This document shows, one piece after another, positions 50,020-60,756 of a stretch of 64,000 nucleotides of DNA. Position numbers and translations under genes: made by a program. The stretch covers positions 62,001 through 126,000 of the forward strand of contig WBMZ01008622.1 of NCBI GenBank assembly GCA_013400975.1, in the 5' to 3' direction. The stretch's first letter is position 1. Every line of letters begins with the position of its first letter. The DNA comes from Atrichornis clamosus. Lineage: Eukaryota; Chordata; Aves; Passeriformes; Menuridae. Under the pieces are notes generated by a model. It ran no database searches and was not told the DNA's origin. It saw only the letters and a list, made by a program, of their open reading frames with translations.

Positions 50020-53000
50020 GTGAGTGCCACTGAGCCGGCGACAGCGAGCTGCGGGGCTGTCCGTGGCAGTGAGGTGGTGTGGGGCTCTGCCGGCGGGATC
50101 TGCTCCAATGGGTTTAGCAGGTGGCTGTTGGCGTGGAGGAAGTTTTGTGTTTGTTTGTGAGCTCTCGTGGCTTTGCTGCACCGTGGGAGAGGGAAGAGCG
50201 GAGAGTGAGGCTCGCGCGCGTCCCGCAGTGCTACGGGCAGAGGTGCTGCTGCTCTGCCGGACTCTACGGAAGGTCATTTCAATCAGAGTCCTCTTTCTAC
50301 GGTCAGAGCTGAACTCGGAAAAGTAACCACAGCTCCTCTTTCATTGCCTGTTAATGGTGTCATCCTCTGGGATGACACAACTCTCTAAATATAGTTGTCT
50401 TATAGCTGCGAGGCACGAGTACGCACACATCCATGCTCTCTTTTCCTTTCTCTCTTGCAGGATTTAGGCTTGTCTACTTTTACTCGTACTTAAAAAGTGT
50501 GAGTGTCTCTGGCACATACATGTAAAAGTGCAGAGTTTAGGTGTTCACGTAGATCTGTGATTGTTTTTCGCCCAGAGAGAGGGAGATATTCTTACTACAG
50601 CATGCCAAATAATTCACCCAGAAGGCAAGGCATCAGCCTAGAAACTCTACTATATGTCAACAAAACACTGAAACGTGTACCCTGTTAAAGAGAAATGGGA
50701 ACATGTCTTTCCCCAGACCAGTACTGCTCTGCAGGCAGTATCAGTGTATATGATTGGAAATTAATGCTACTACTCAAAATAATGGCATGGTTTTAATAGT
50801 AGCCCTTTAGCTTTCCTCTGAGGTTGACAAGAATTAATGGAGAAAATAATGTGCCATTTTATTAGGTGGTTGGGGCAGAATTAATGTTCTAGCTCCAGAA
50901 ACGTCTGGATATTTAGAGGAACAAGCTGTATTTTTGCGGCACTTGCTCTGACAAGATTATATCTATACCACCGAGAGACTGAAATGTTTTTTTCTTAATG
51001 TTTTATTCTACTTTCCAGAGGTGTGAAAGGGATTCCGGGAAGCAAGGTCAAAGTTAGAGAACTGTGTTTAGTGCCAGAGCTCTTATTTATCCCTGTTACT
51101 AAGCCCCATGGGGATGCTGAAATAGCACTTTCTTCCCTTGCAGTCCAGCTGCTTGCCGTGTTTGTCCTGATTTTGCCACCTGAGCCATGTGTGTTTCTCC
51201 TTGATCCACCACGGCAGGTGACCGTTCAGCAGTGCCGTGCTGCCAGAAATGCTCGCTGAGCCCGTGCGAGGGGGAAATCTTGTCAGAACTGCTGAGATTA
51301 TCCCAGAAAGACCCTTTGCAGATTGACTCCGCATCCTCAGGTAACTAACAAGTTTGCAAACTGTTGGGCTGAGAGAGGAGGGAATTTACTGGGATTGCTG
51401 TCAGAAGGAGGTGAACCTGGAATTATTATTTTATTCTATGGATAAAAGCAGTGGGACTGTAAGGAGTGAGACAGGAATAGTCACTCAGCCATTAAGTCTC
51501 ATGCCTTCATTCCCTCATGAGAGCTATTCAGATGCTTGTGCCTTGTACACATGTGTGCCCAGGGAAAACCTGCAATTAGGGAGATCTGCAAAGCAATCAG
51601 CAAACTAAAAGGCAGTTTTAAAGTGCAAAGCCAGCAGACTAGAGTACAGCTGGGGGTCCCCACATTTCCGTGAGTCAATGAAAAGGGGCTTGCTCTGCCT
51701 GAGAGAGGGATAAGGCTCGATACGCTGAAAGGACTGCAATCGATTGGCAGCCGTGTGAAATCCTGGGGCTGGCATGTGTTTTCGATCCACATGTTCATCT
51801 GCCTGTGGTCTGGTAGCTTTGCATTATCAACAGGGAAGCCCACAGTGGGACCAGCTGTTTATGCTGCCCCTGAAGAGCAGAAAAGCAGCAGCAGAGCATG
51901 CGAAATCAGAGGCAGGTTTCAGCTGAGCACCCCCTAATTGCGACCGCTCTGAAGGTTAGAGCCGGGGGAGTTTTTCACCGCAGTTTGACAACAGTCGCAA
52001 GGACATGATGATACGTCCTGCCATGTCAAAGCCACATCTCCCACTGATAATAAAGGCCGATTTCTATGTGCTCAGAAACCCCAGGTTTTATATTTGTGCA
52101 CGCAGGAGATGCTGAGAAATGTTCTCCCTCTCAGCCAGCCTTAGCTTGCGTATTGATCACTCTCCTTTACGCTGCGATAGGAACCCTGCAGGGCACCGGC
52201 ACATTTGAGTCACCACCTTCGTGCGCAGCGGCGGCGGGGCTGGCTCTGCCAGCCGGCTCTGTGCTCACCCCCTGCAGATGTCTGCATCAACAACCAAATA
52301 GTATCGACTCGGACAAGCCCTTTCACTGCAGCACTGAGCAGGCAGGGATGAATTTTCTTCCCGGGGAAAGGAAGGGGAGGTGGAGGCACAGGCAGATGTG
52401 GGGATGCTCCCAAGGGCTCACGTACAAGCTCTGGGACAGAGATGCTGTGCAGACCCGGGGCTTGCAGATGCTTCTCTGTTGCCCGAGATGCAAAAGCACA
52501 AGCTTTGGTATTTTTTTCCTGGCCGTTCAATCATTTGTTAAACTCCGTTTTAGCTCCTTTCTCGGCCAGTTTGCAGCCCAGAGGAAATCGCCCGGCATGA
52601 ATTCATGCTGAAGAGGGGCTTCTGTCACTGGGGCGATGCAGGAGCACAGGTGAAGTGACTTTATTGCAATTTGCAGTTCAAATAGGAAGTTGCCATGTTA
52701 TAAATCTATTTCCAATCCAATTTAGATAAGACAACCCCCTGTCCAAACACGCCTAATAACTCTGTGACTACCATGCCATAGAGCGTTATAATTATTCCTG
52801 GAGAAATAAACAGGAACAGAGACATTCTGCTCTTTCGAAAGTACAATTAAAGCCCTCGCGAGGCTGCGTTTGAGAGACCCGAGCTCGAGACAGAGGCGTT
52901 TATTCCCTCTCTGCCGCGCGTGGGATTTATATTCCAAATTCCCATTAGCGTTAATGGCAGCTCCAGCCGCCGTGCCCCGATGTGTTGTGCATTCCGAGCA

Positions 53001-56000
53001 GGCGGGGTGTAAACACCGGGCAGCGTGAGCGCCGGCGCCTGCCCTGGGGCTCCCGAGCCCCGGCAGCACCACCCGCTGGTGCAAATCGTACCGAGTCCTT
53101 GGGGAGCAGCGGAGGGCTTGCGGCTGAGCGCTGCCGGGATGCTGAATGCGCTTTCCCGACGTTCATCCAGGCTGGAAGGACAAACCTCAGGCTCAGGACT
53201 CAGCGCTGCGCTGGTTAGTCCCCGTGGGGAGATTTGGCCCCGTGCCTTGACTTGTGGTGTGGCGCTGAAAAAAACGTAATGTGATTAAGATGTGTCTGTC
53301 TGTGAGCTTGAGTGAGGCAGAGGCAGTGACTCATACCACCTTGCTGTAGCTGTCAAAACACTTGGCTCGCGAGAATAGCCTTCTACACAAAACGCACTGA
53401 TTCAATATGTTTATATTTAAACAAAACACTGAGGGTCTGATTCACTGCGGCATTACTACAGCCTTGGCTGGCTGTAACCCCAGCCAAGCAGCTCCCGGGC
53501 ACGCACGCAGCCATCGCGCGCTGACTTCCGATGAGTGTTAGAGAAACCCTCGGTCCTTGAGAGCCTCCTGCGAGGAGGGCACCCCTCGAAGGCTTTAGCA
53601 TCAGTGCTGGTGCTGAGGGCACAGGGCAAGGTCACAGTTCATGCTCTCGTTCCCCTGCGCGTGCAGACAGACGTGGGGACATCACCAGCAGCCGCAAGGA
53701 TGCCAGTGACAACGAGAGGGGCGGTGGTGGGATGGCAGCTGCACTGAGCACAAGGGTAGACCCCGGGTTTCTATGGAGCAGCCTTGGGATGGGACTTGTG
53801 TGCCTCCAGCTGACTTTCTCACCCTGTAGCTGCAGGTGTGCAGGCAGCACCCCTTCCCTCCTGGAGAGCTGAGCCACCTGTGACAGCCCGTGGGAGCTGT
53901 CGAGCTGGGGACGTGGGTGTTCCAAGCTCTGCAGATTTGGAACTGCTGGGATCTGCTAACAGATGGTGTGGTGTCGAGCAGCTTGGGGCTACTTTGCTCC
54001 TAGAGTGTAGTCTTTCATTTAAAACTGGGAACATATTTAAAGCCAAACTTACAGCCTGAAGGTGTTCTTGGTGTTTGCTTGGTTGTTGTTTCCCCTCCTT
54101 GCTCCTAAACTAATTGGGAGGAGGGGGGGGGTTGTTAGAACTTTGCTGCTTTAGCTGATGTAAGGTCTCTAGGAATTTAAATACAGCCAACAAGTTTGCA
54201 CCCAGAGGTATGTCCCAGGCTGGTGCTGAACATAACCCCAGAAAAGGGGTGCCAGTTGGGTTCTCCATGAACCCACTGCCAGGATGGTCATATGTGTCCC
54301 TCAGCAAAATATAATTTTTCCACCTGCTCCTGCCAGCCAGCGCCAGCCCCCAGCATGTGCCAAAACACAGCTCTCCTTCCCTCCCAGCCACTGCTCCATC
54401 CCGTGACCCGGCTCCCTGCTGTCTGCTGATGTCTCCAGGAGCAGCTGTGCTCGGGGGATGCTGTATTTCACACCGACAGCCTGCATCTCTGGGGCAGGGA
54501 ATGGCATTCCCACTGCCTGGAGCAGCAAAGGAGAGTTTTGCGCGGAGCCGGTGGAGCTGCAGAAGTGAGCGGCGACACTCTGCATGCTGTGGTTGTCTGT
54601 GCTGCCCCTGCACTCAGGCTGGTTTTCTGCATCCACAGAACACACAGGCAGTGAGAGACAAGACTGTGCTTCCAGCCTTTCCCCTGAAAAACACTAGGGA
54701 GCAAGTCTTAGCATTTAGAGGCTTGGTTTGAGGGAAAGGATGGGCTCGTGGTTGGCTCATCTACCTGTGTGCTGGGTTTGGCTCCTTTCCCAGCCCTGAC
54801 AGCCTGGGTGGTTACGGGAATGTCACTTCATCTCTCTGTACCTTTGTCTTCCTCAGAGTAGCGCGAGGAAAACTGTAATGTTCTCCCATCCCACGGCACT
54901 GGGAGATAAATTCATTTGTTGTTGTGCTCAGATAACACAGTAGTGGGGTTTCCACCTAGGGGAGAACCTAATATCAGAGTAATTAAATGCTCAGGCTGTC
55001 CAGGCTCTGGTGTAACTTAAATACTGAAATAAAACCTGCAAGCAGAGAAGGTTGCTGCATATGAATGTAAACCAATGTTTGCAGCTACTCAGTGCCAATG
55101 GGGTGGTGAAGACCACAGCCCTGCCCGTGCCCTGGAGAGCTGAGGTGGGTGCCGGGAGCATCTCTGGTGTGTGTGGTGGTCCAGGGTGACTAAAACCTTG
55201 CAGTAGTCCTTGACAACCTTGGTAGTGTTGCCCCACTGCAAAAACAATAGTCCTTCCCTTGGGAAATGCTGCTCTTTGGTTTAATCCATGCCGTGATGGG
55301 CCCCAGAGCAGGGCTGAGGGGTCTCGACTCCAAATGGGGTGTTAATCCACCAGTCAGTTTTCTGCACAGATTTGTAACACTCTTTATGAGAAACCTCCAT
55401 CCCTGCAGACTTGAAATTCAGTGAGAAAACATGAGAAGATTCTCACGTGAGGGGATTTCTTCTTCAGTCCCTTCTTGTGGGTTTTCAATGTAGAAGAAGG
55501 AAGGGAGAGCACATTGCTCCTTCCTTCCAGGGAAGAAGAGATGCTGTCAGTCCCTGAAATGGTTGTGTGGGTATCTTATCACTCCCACCTGCAGCTAAGA
55601 CTCAAGGAGCCCCTCATGCCCCATGGCAGGATCCTTCTAGTGACAGGAGGTCTGTTCTGGCCGTGCAATGCCTTTTGGTTTTTCTTCTGTGTCAGGGAAT
55701 CAGTGCAGAACCAAATCCTTTATTTCCTCAGAAATCCTAAGTTTCAAATGCTCCCATAAGGAGATCCCAATGTGGGGGAGAAAATATTTCCCCTAAGACC
55801 TGACTTTCAACTATTCTATGAAGTGACTCTTGATACCTTCTTTGCTTGCCTTTAGACATCAGCACAGTAAGTTTTTTTTTCTAAAAAGATGCATTTAAAA
55901 GTGAACAACAGAAAATTCTTATAAAAGAGAGAGTTTGGGAGGTGATGATGCCTCCCACAAATGCACATGGATCCTTTTACTGTCTAGTGATTAGCCAAGC

Positions 56001-56879
56001 AAAGCCCAGTCCTGGCTCTCACAGGGACCCAGCATTCACCAGAGTGAGCATGACTGAAGTTATGGACCTCGTTAGGATGCTGAATTAGCACCATGTCACC
56101 TTTCCATGGAGATGAGCAAGCTCAGAACAGCCAGCCAAGCCTGGCTGCAGGGGCACAGGGTGCCCTGATCCTCTGCAGGGCTTTACTCCGGGGGAGCAGA
56201 CCTCTACTGGGCTCTTGTCACAGGACAAAAGCCCAGCAGTTCCTTCTTGTAGCCCAAAGGTTGAGCCTCCGTCCTCTGTGCCCTGAAAAACTGAAGGAAC
56301 CCAGAGAACAAACCAACTCCATCGCCCTCCCACTGAACTGGAGCTCTCCTGGTTCTCCGAGCCGACACTACCATCTAGTGAATACGCTCTGCATTGGTTT
56401 TCCAGGGAAGCCACAGAACTCCGTGCATGACGTGTGGAAATCGAAACCCAACCCTCGGCCCACACACCCCACAGCACGGCACAGGGTGCCCTGTCCTGCA
56501 GATGGATGGCCCCATCCCTGTCCCTCATGGTGACCTTCCCATCTTGGGTATCTCCTGCCTGCTCTGTGGGGCTGTGGGGCTGTGGGGTCTGTGCTCTGTG
56601 GGGCTATGGCTGGCCAGGACACCCCACTCAGCTGTAGGACCTGGGGACCCTGCCCAGCCACAGTAGCCTGTGCCCAGTGCTGTGGTGGTCACTCTAGAGA
56701 GGACCTTGCTGGGCTGGCAAGCCTCAGGGTGGGCTTTTCAGAAACACCTTCATATTTGCCACCCTCTCAATTGTTTTTTTAGCAGGCTGAGGGCTGCAGG
56801 TCGGTGCTGAGTGTCGTTCTGGCTGTACTCCCCCTCTGGATCCCTCCTTTACTGACCTTTTTTTTCCTCTTTTGTGCAG
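50020..56879 (+). other. Large first intron of SERTAD4-like gene
   Basis: This 6.9-kb interval runs from donor GTGAGT (50020) to acceptor TTTTGTGCAG (56870-56879). It holds an old MIR-like SINE (54770-54945), a CpG-enriched stretch without a gene (52.2-53.4 kb) with two CTCGCGAG palindromes, and an AT-rich block near 52640-52850 that looks constrained. Good acceptors at about 50460 (CTCTCTTGCAG) and 51018 (CTACTTTCCAG) could define extra untranslated exons, but I cannot confirm them. Confidence 0.5.
54770..54945 (+). mobile_element. Ancient MIR-like CORE-SINE
   Basis: The order of motifs is that of MIR: TTTCCCAGCCCTGACAGCC, GGGAATGTCACTTCATCTCT, CTGTACCTTTGTCTTCCTCA, then GAGATAAATTCATTTGTTG and GTGCTCAGATAACACAG. 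This reads like the classic line of a promoter-derived head, the CORE region and a tail. It is strongly diverged and lies in sense orientation within the intron. Confidence 0.6.
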
Positions 56880-56885
56880 AGCTGA

Positions 56886-56996
56886 TCTGATCGGGGCCTA
56901 ACAAAGACATTAACGACGTCGAAAGTAGCTTACTTTAAGAGAAAATATGCAGAAGAAGAACATTTACATCAAGATTACCATGAGTATTGTCCAAAA
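56886..56996 (+). CDS. SERTAD4-like protein, N-terminal coding part (start codon unclear)
   Basis: The exon begins at 56880 after TTTTGTGCAG and ends before GTGAGT at 56997. In the frame that continues into the SERTA exon it reads L-T-K-T-L-T-T-S-K-V-A-Y-F-K-R-K-Y, then A-E-E-E-H-L-H. This matches, from memory, human SERTAD4 (T-T-S-K-I-T-Y-F-K-R-K-Y-V-E-E-E). The family-specific Y-F-K-R-K-Y block gives high confidence that it is coding ancestry. However, TGA sits in this same frame at 56883-56885 and there is no ATG after it in this exon. Translation might begin at ACG 56913 or 56916 (the second has A at -3). Otherwise the first in-frame ATG falls after the SERTA motif. The coordinates given start after the TGA and are a maximum extent. 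Confidence 0.65.
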
Positions 56997-57085
56997 GTGA
57001 GTATCTCTCTCGCTCCAGACCCCACCCTCCCCCCTAGTTTCACTCCTCATTGCTAAAGACCCATTCACCTGCTCTTACTCCCCAG
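56997..57085 (+). other. 89-bp intron in SERTAD4-like gene
   Basis: A GTGAGT donor and a CTTACTCCCCAG acceptor enclose 89 bp containing stops. The phase is 0. Removing it places C-P-K directly before H-L-I-L-P-E-D-R, which lines up without gaps with the remembered SERTAD4 text S-H-K followed by T-I-S-I-F-E-E-R. The gap-free match is the main argument that it is a real intron and not a frame-disrupting insertion. Confidence 0.75.
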
Positions 57086-57460
57086 CACCTGATACTACCA
57101 GAGGACCGGACTTGTATCCTAAAATTATCTCTCCAGAAACTCCGCTTCCTGGACGACCCCGAAGCCTATCTCCGTAGGTCTGTATTAATTAACAATCTGT
57201 TGAGGAAGATTCACCTAGAGACAGAGAGGGAGAGCTATGAATACTTTAAGGAGGCTCCGTGCTATAGGACTGCCTACTCTGACGCACGAAAACGGCTGAA
57301 GTTTATGGTGCAGGAGTGCTGTTCCCAGTCGCTCTATTATGAAGAGCTGCACTCGTATCGCATCGTGCCTTACTCTGCAGAGAGCGCCGTTTACGGGATG
57401 GGCTACACGGGCAGCCACCTGGAGCAAAACTCCCAGTTGCTTATTTATAAAATGAATTAA
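57086..57460 (+). CDS. SERTAD4-like protein: SERTA domain exon and C-terminus
   Basis: After acceptor ACTCCCCAG the exon reads H-L-I-L-P-E-D-R-T-C-I-L-K-L-S-L, then Q-K-L-R-F-L-D-D-P-E-A-Y-L-R-R-S-V-L-I-N and N-L-L-R-K-I-H. The last two segments are the SERTA motif and match human SERTAD4 almost residue for residue by memory. SERTA proteins (TRIP-Br family) are nuclear co-regulators that contact E2F/DP and PHD-bromodomain proteins. The exon continues for about 85 residues with K-R-L-K-F-M-V-Q-E-C-C, E-E-L-H-S-Y-R-I-V-P-Y-S-A-E-S and ends L-I-Y-K-M-N before TAA. The total of about 160 residues compares with about 356 in SERTAD4: the Ser-rich centre and acidic C-terminal tail are absent. It could be a short paralog, an ohnolog or a decaying copy; the clean open frame favours a working gene. 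Confidence 0.85.
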   Translation, partial: HLILPEDRTCILKLSLQKLRFLDDPEAYLRRSVLINNLLRKIHLETERESYEYFKEAPCYRTAYSDARKRLKFMVQECCSQSLYYEELHSYRIVPYSAESAVYGMGYTGSHLEQNSQLLIYKMN

Positions 57461-58844
57461 AGTAGCTGTTAGACCCACTGATGTTTGTTTCTGAATGCTT
57501 GAACTGCTTGTTGAGGTGTTGAGATGAGGCACTAATTGCAGATGTGTTTGCGATCAGAGGCGGACGCGCCGGGAGCTGAGTGGAAGGTGCTTTGGAAAAT
57601 GCTCTGCAGCCCCCTGCTGTTGACCCCCGGTGTGAAGTACCTTGCTGTACACACAGAGTGGTGCAATTCGGAGGTCCTTACCTGCAGAGACTGCGTGCAA
57701 TGCGGTTCGTAGGAACAAAGCTGCACTTAAGTTGCCTGTGTGTAGATGCAGATGCTCCAAATCACTTTTGCAGTTAAATTATGCCATCCCCGGTGCAAGG
57801 GGAGCCCCTGAAGCAGTGGAGTAGTCTAACAGTGAGGAGTAAAACACGAGTTATCTACTGTCAAGGTATAGACAGAAAGTTTCTTTGAGAAATGCTTTGA
57901 CCATGAAGGAGTCAGTGCCAAAGGAATCAGCCTTTAGTTTAGGATTTTCAGAGACTAAACTCGCTTGCTACTTACAGATGCTCTATACTGAGATTTGCAA
58001 GGGTTTGTGGGTTGGTTTTTTATTTAAATAATTGCATTCACCTTTTACTTATATTATCTCTTAGCTGGTATCTACTTTGCTATTGTAATACGAACCAGAA
58101 TGACTCACAGGAAAGATTGTTTCTTCAGCCCGTCATTGGTGTTCCCTTAACTTCATTTGCCTCTTTCCCTAGCTGTTTCCCTAATACTTCTTTGCATGAT
58201 AATTTGCTGTTTGGCCCGAGGTTCACATTGGTGCTAGGGAATAGACAGCAATTTCTTTTTATGTGGACTATAAAAGGCAGAAAAACAATGATAACTCTCA
58301 TAGATAGAGAATGAATGTATCTGACAGATGCTGGTAAGACCTCAGAGGTTCATCTTGATGAAACTGCTCAGCATTAGTAATAATGTTTCAGGTTAAGCGA
58401 AATGTCTAATTTCAATCTGGGAATTAACTTTAGAAGATGTAAATATATATTTCACAAGCTATGGCGTGTGGGATGTTCAGCAAACGGAATGACTACAAAT
58501 GGAAAGTTTTACAGCTGCCAAAGCTACGACATGAAAATACCAAAGAGTAACATTAGGGAAGGGATGATGCTCCAGCAATGGGGTCAGAAGCAAAGATTGC
58601 ACTATGATCTGGGGGAATGTGATTAACGAGCCTGTAAATTAGCTGTTAGCGATACACTCGCAGTTCACCCACGGGTGACCTGCGTCCCAGAACTGCTGAA
58701 CAAACAAACAAGATGATTCAAAGCCTGTCAAAGTCCTACAGGTCTGTTGGCTTACAGCGAAGAAAACGGCTTTGCCTCGCTGGCTATCACCATTTTAAAG
58801 CTTTAAAGCAAAGTAAATAATAGCGCACACTCAGCTGGAGGCAG

Positions 58845-58860
58845 ATATATATATATATAT
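58845..58860 (+). repeat. (AT)8 microsatellite
   Basis: Sixteen bases of alternating AT between GCAG and CTCT. Confidence 0.9.
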
Positions 58861-59817
58861 CTCTAAGAGCCTAATTTTTTATATAATTTTCAAAGGCTTT
58901 GCTCGTGCAGATGTGGCTGATGCTATTTCTGAAGCATTCTCTAGTATGAACAAATACCATGGCTTGCCAGGAACGTGCTTGGTGTCAGATGCCTCCTGCC
59001 ACCCTTCTTAGAGCATCCTGGTCGTGTGTGTTGCACATATAATCACAGCTCCCAGGCACGTGTTAGTGCAGGAAAAAGGCAGAGAGGCAAAAGCAAAACG
59101 TGTGAAGAACAAAGTTAACTCTGGTACCAGTAGTTAGAAATCAGTACAGGTTTAGGCGACAGAATGAAGCAGTAAAATCCAGATTTTTTTTTTTTAATTA
59201 CAAAAAAAAAAGGGAAAAAAGGCAGGAGTGTAACTCAAAATAAAGATAACCTGCAAACTGGAGAACATAAACATCACAGATACCGTGGGAAGGCTGGAAA
59301 AACAGGGCAGTGCTATTTGGGAGGTGCTGTTAGTCATGATGAATGTTCAGGTTTTTGTTTTAACTTTGAGACAAATCACATTTACTCGTCTCTTACAAAA
59401 GGGTGTCTTTAAGTCCTCAGCCAGTGCAATTCAGCCTCAGGGCTGCCTGGCTGTGTGCGGTTTGATTCCCGCTGCCCCGGGGCTTGCACCAGCCCGAAAT
59501 CACGCGCCTGGTCAAGCTGGCATTGGGAATGGTTTGAGAGATCTCCCGTGGAAAGCGGCCATGCCCACCTCAGCAGGGGCCTGGGAGAGCCCAGGCTGCC
59601 GATCTGGTGTGTAGGGCAGCCCCAGCCCCAGCAGCAAGAGCTGGCAGCGAAGCCCCTCTGCTGCGCGGTGAGAGGTGCCCTTATCCCCCGGGAGCTCTGC
59701 GGCACCGGGAACGCCTCGCGCCACCCCGGGGCTGGGGGAATGGCGAAGGAAAATTGCTCCTGTCTTTCAATTGTTCAAACCATATAATTTTCCACTCTGA
59801 AGTGATCTGATTTATGC

Positions 59818-59832
59818 TTTTTTTTTTTTTTT
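59818..59832 (+). repeat. Poly-T tract (T15)
   Basis: Fifteen T residues between TTATGC and CTCTTCATG. Confidence 0.9.
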
Positions 59833-60732
59833 CTCTTCATGTCTGTTTTCACCTGATTTCATAATGATCTAGCATCTACATGAAATGCTAAAACGCCTCT
59901 TGTCTCTCGCTGACTGACTTTATTATATTCATGGGATGGTTCTGGCTTGAATAAACAAAACTTTTAACTTAAAATTAGTAACGTTTCAGTGAAATGAAAA
60001 AAGCTCAGTAGGATCAAAGCCTTTAACCTCACCTAAAAAAAAAACATTGGCCCTGTCAGAATCATCATTGAAGAGGCTCTTTGCCTGCTGAAATAGGCAG
60101 ATTCTTTCTCGCCTATTGAAAGCTTCTCTGATAAGGCATTATTATAACTGAACAGATATAACAGACAAAAATCTAATTCAGATCACAAAACTCCTTGGGC
60201 TACCTAGGAAAGAGGATGGTAATTTACTCATGTTTTTTCTCATGCGTTGTTTTTTTGAAAAAAACTTCCTTTTAAATTTTTACTTGCTCTAGGAGCTGTT
60301 AAAATGGATTATTTTCTTTCTAGAGATCAAATTGGGGCTTTTATGGTTGATTTTTTGATATGGAATTGAATCCAGGGTTCACAATTCTAAATGCTTTAAG
60401 TCTGCTTCAACTTTTACTGCCTTCTGCTTTGCCCAGTGATTGGTGCTGCTGAAAAGTGGGTCTGAAACATTCGACTTGAGTGCTTAAAAATAGTTTATGG
60501 GGTGATAAAGAAGTACAAATGTGCAATAACATTGCAAGTGACTCCTGAAATATTTAATTTGACACCTTTTGAATTATATACTGATTTTAGCATTTAGTTA
60601 CCAAGTTACTGGGTACCAGCATTTTAATACAGCTACATACAGTGACTTTTCTTTTTTGGGTTTGTAGCTACAGATCAGCTCTTCTGGCTTCTGATGTGAG
60701 AATCTGTCTGTAGGTGGTCAACTTTCAGTGAG

Positions 60733-60756
60733 ATATATATATATAGATATATATAT
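60733..60756 (+). repeat. Imperfect AT microsatellite
   Basis: AT units interrupted by one AGAT in the middle, in AT-rich sequence. Confidence 0.85.

Larger units (their letters stand above)
49380..50300 (+). promoter_or_regulatory. CpG island promoter of the SERTAD4-like gene
   Basis: GC content and CpG density jump relative to all neighbouring sequence. The core is 49385-50060, with many CG dinucleotides, GGCAC pentamer repeats (49611-49635), a CCCTCC tract (49671-49717) and three 12-bp repeats ending in AGCAAC (49757-49792). No TATA box was seen, so this would be a dispersed-start promoter. It lies about 6.9 kb upstream of the SERTA exons on the same strand, and a good donor (50020) exits it rightwards. 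Divergent transcription to the left is possible but unsupported. Confidence 0.75.

Noticed and set aside
49696..50277. 193-codon open frame on the minus strand over the CpG island
   Set aside because: Composition is dominated by Arg, Ala and Gly/Trp repeats from the reverse of CAC/CCG repeats. This is typical of CpG-island shadows.
52066..52611. 181-codon open frame on the + strand
   Set aside because: Falls in a GC-rich intronic stretch. It shows no recognisable motif, no splice context and biased composition typical of chance open frames.
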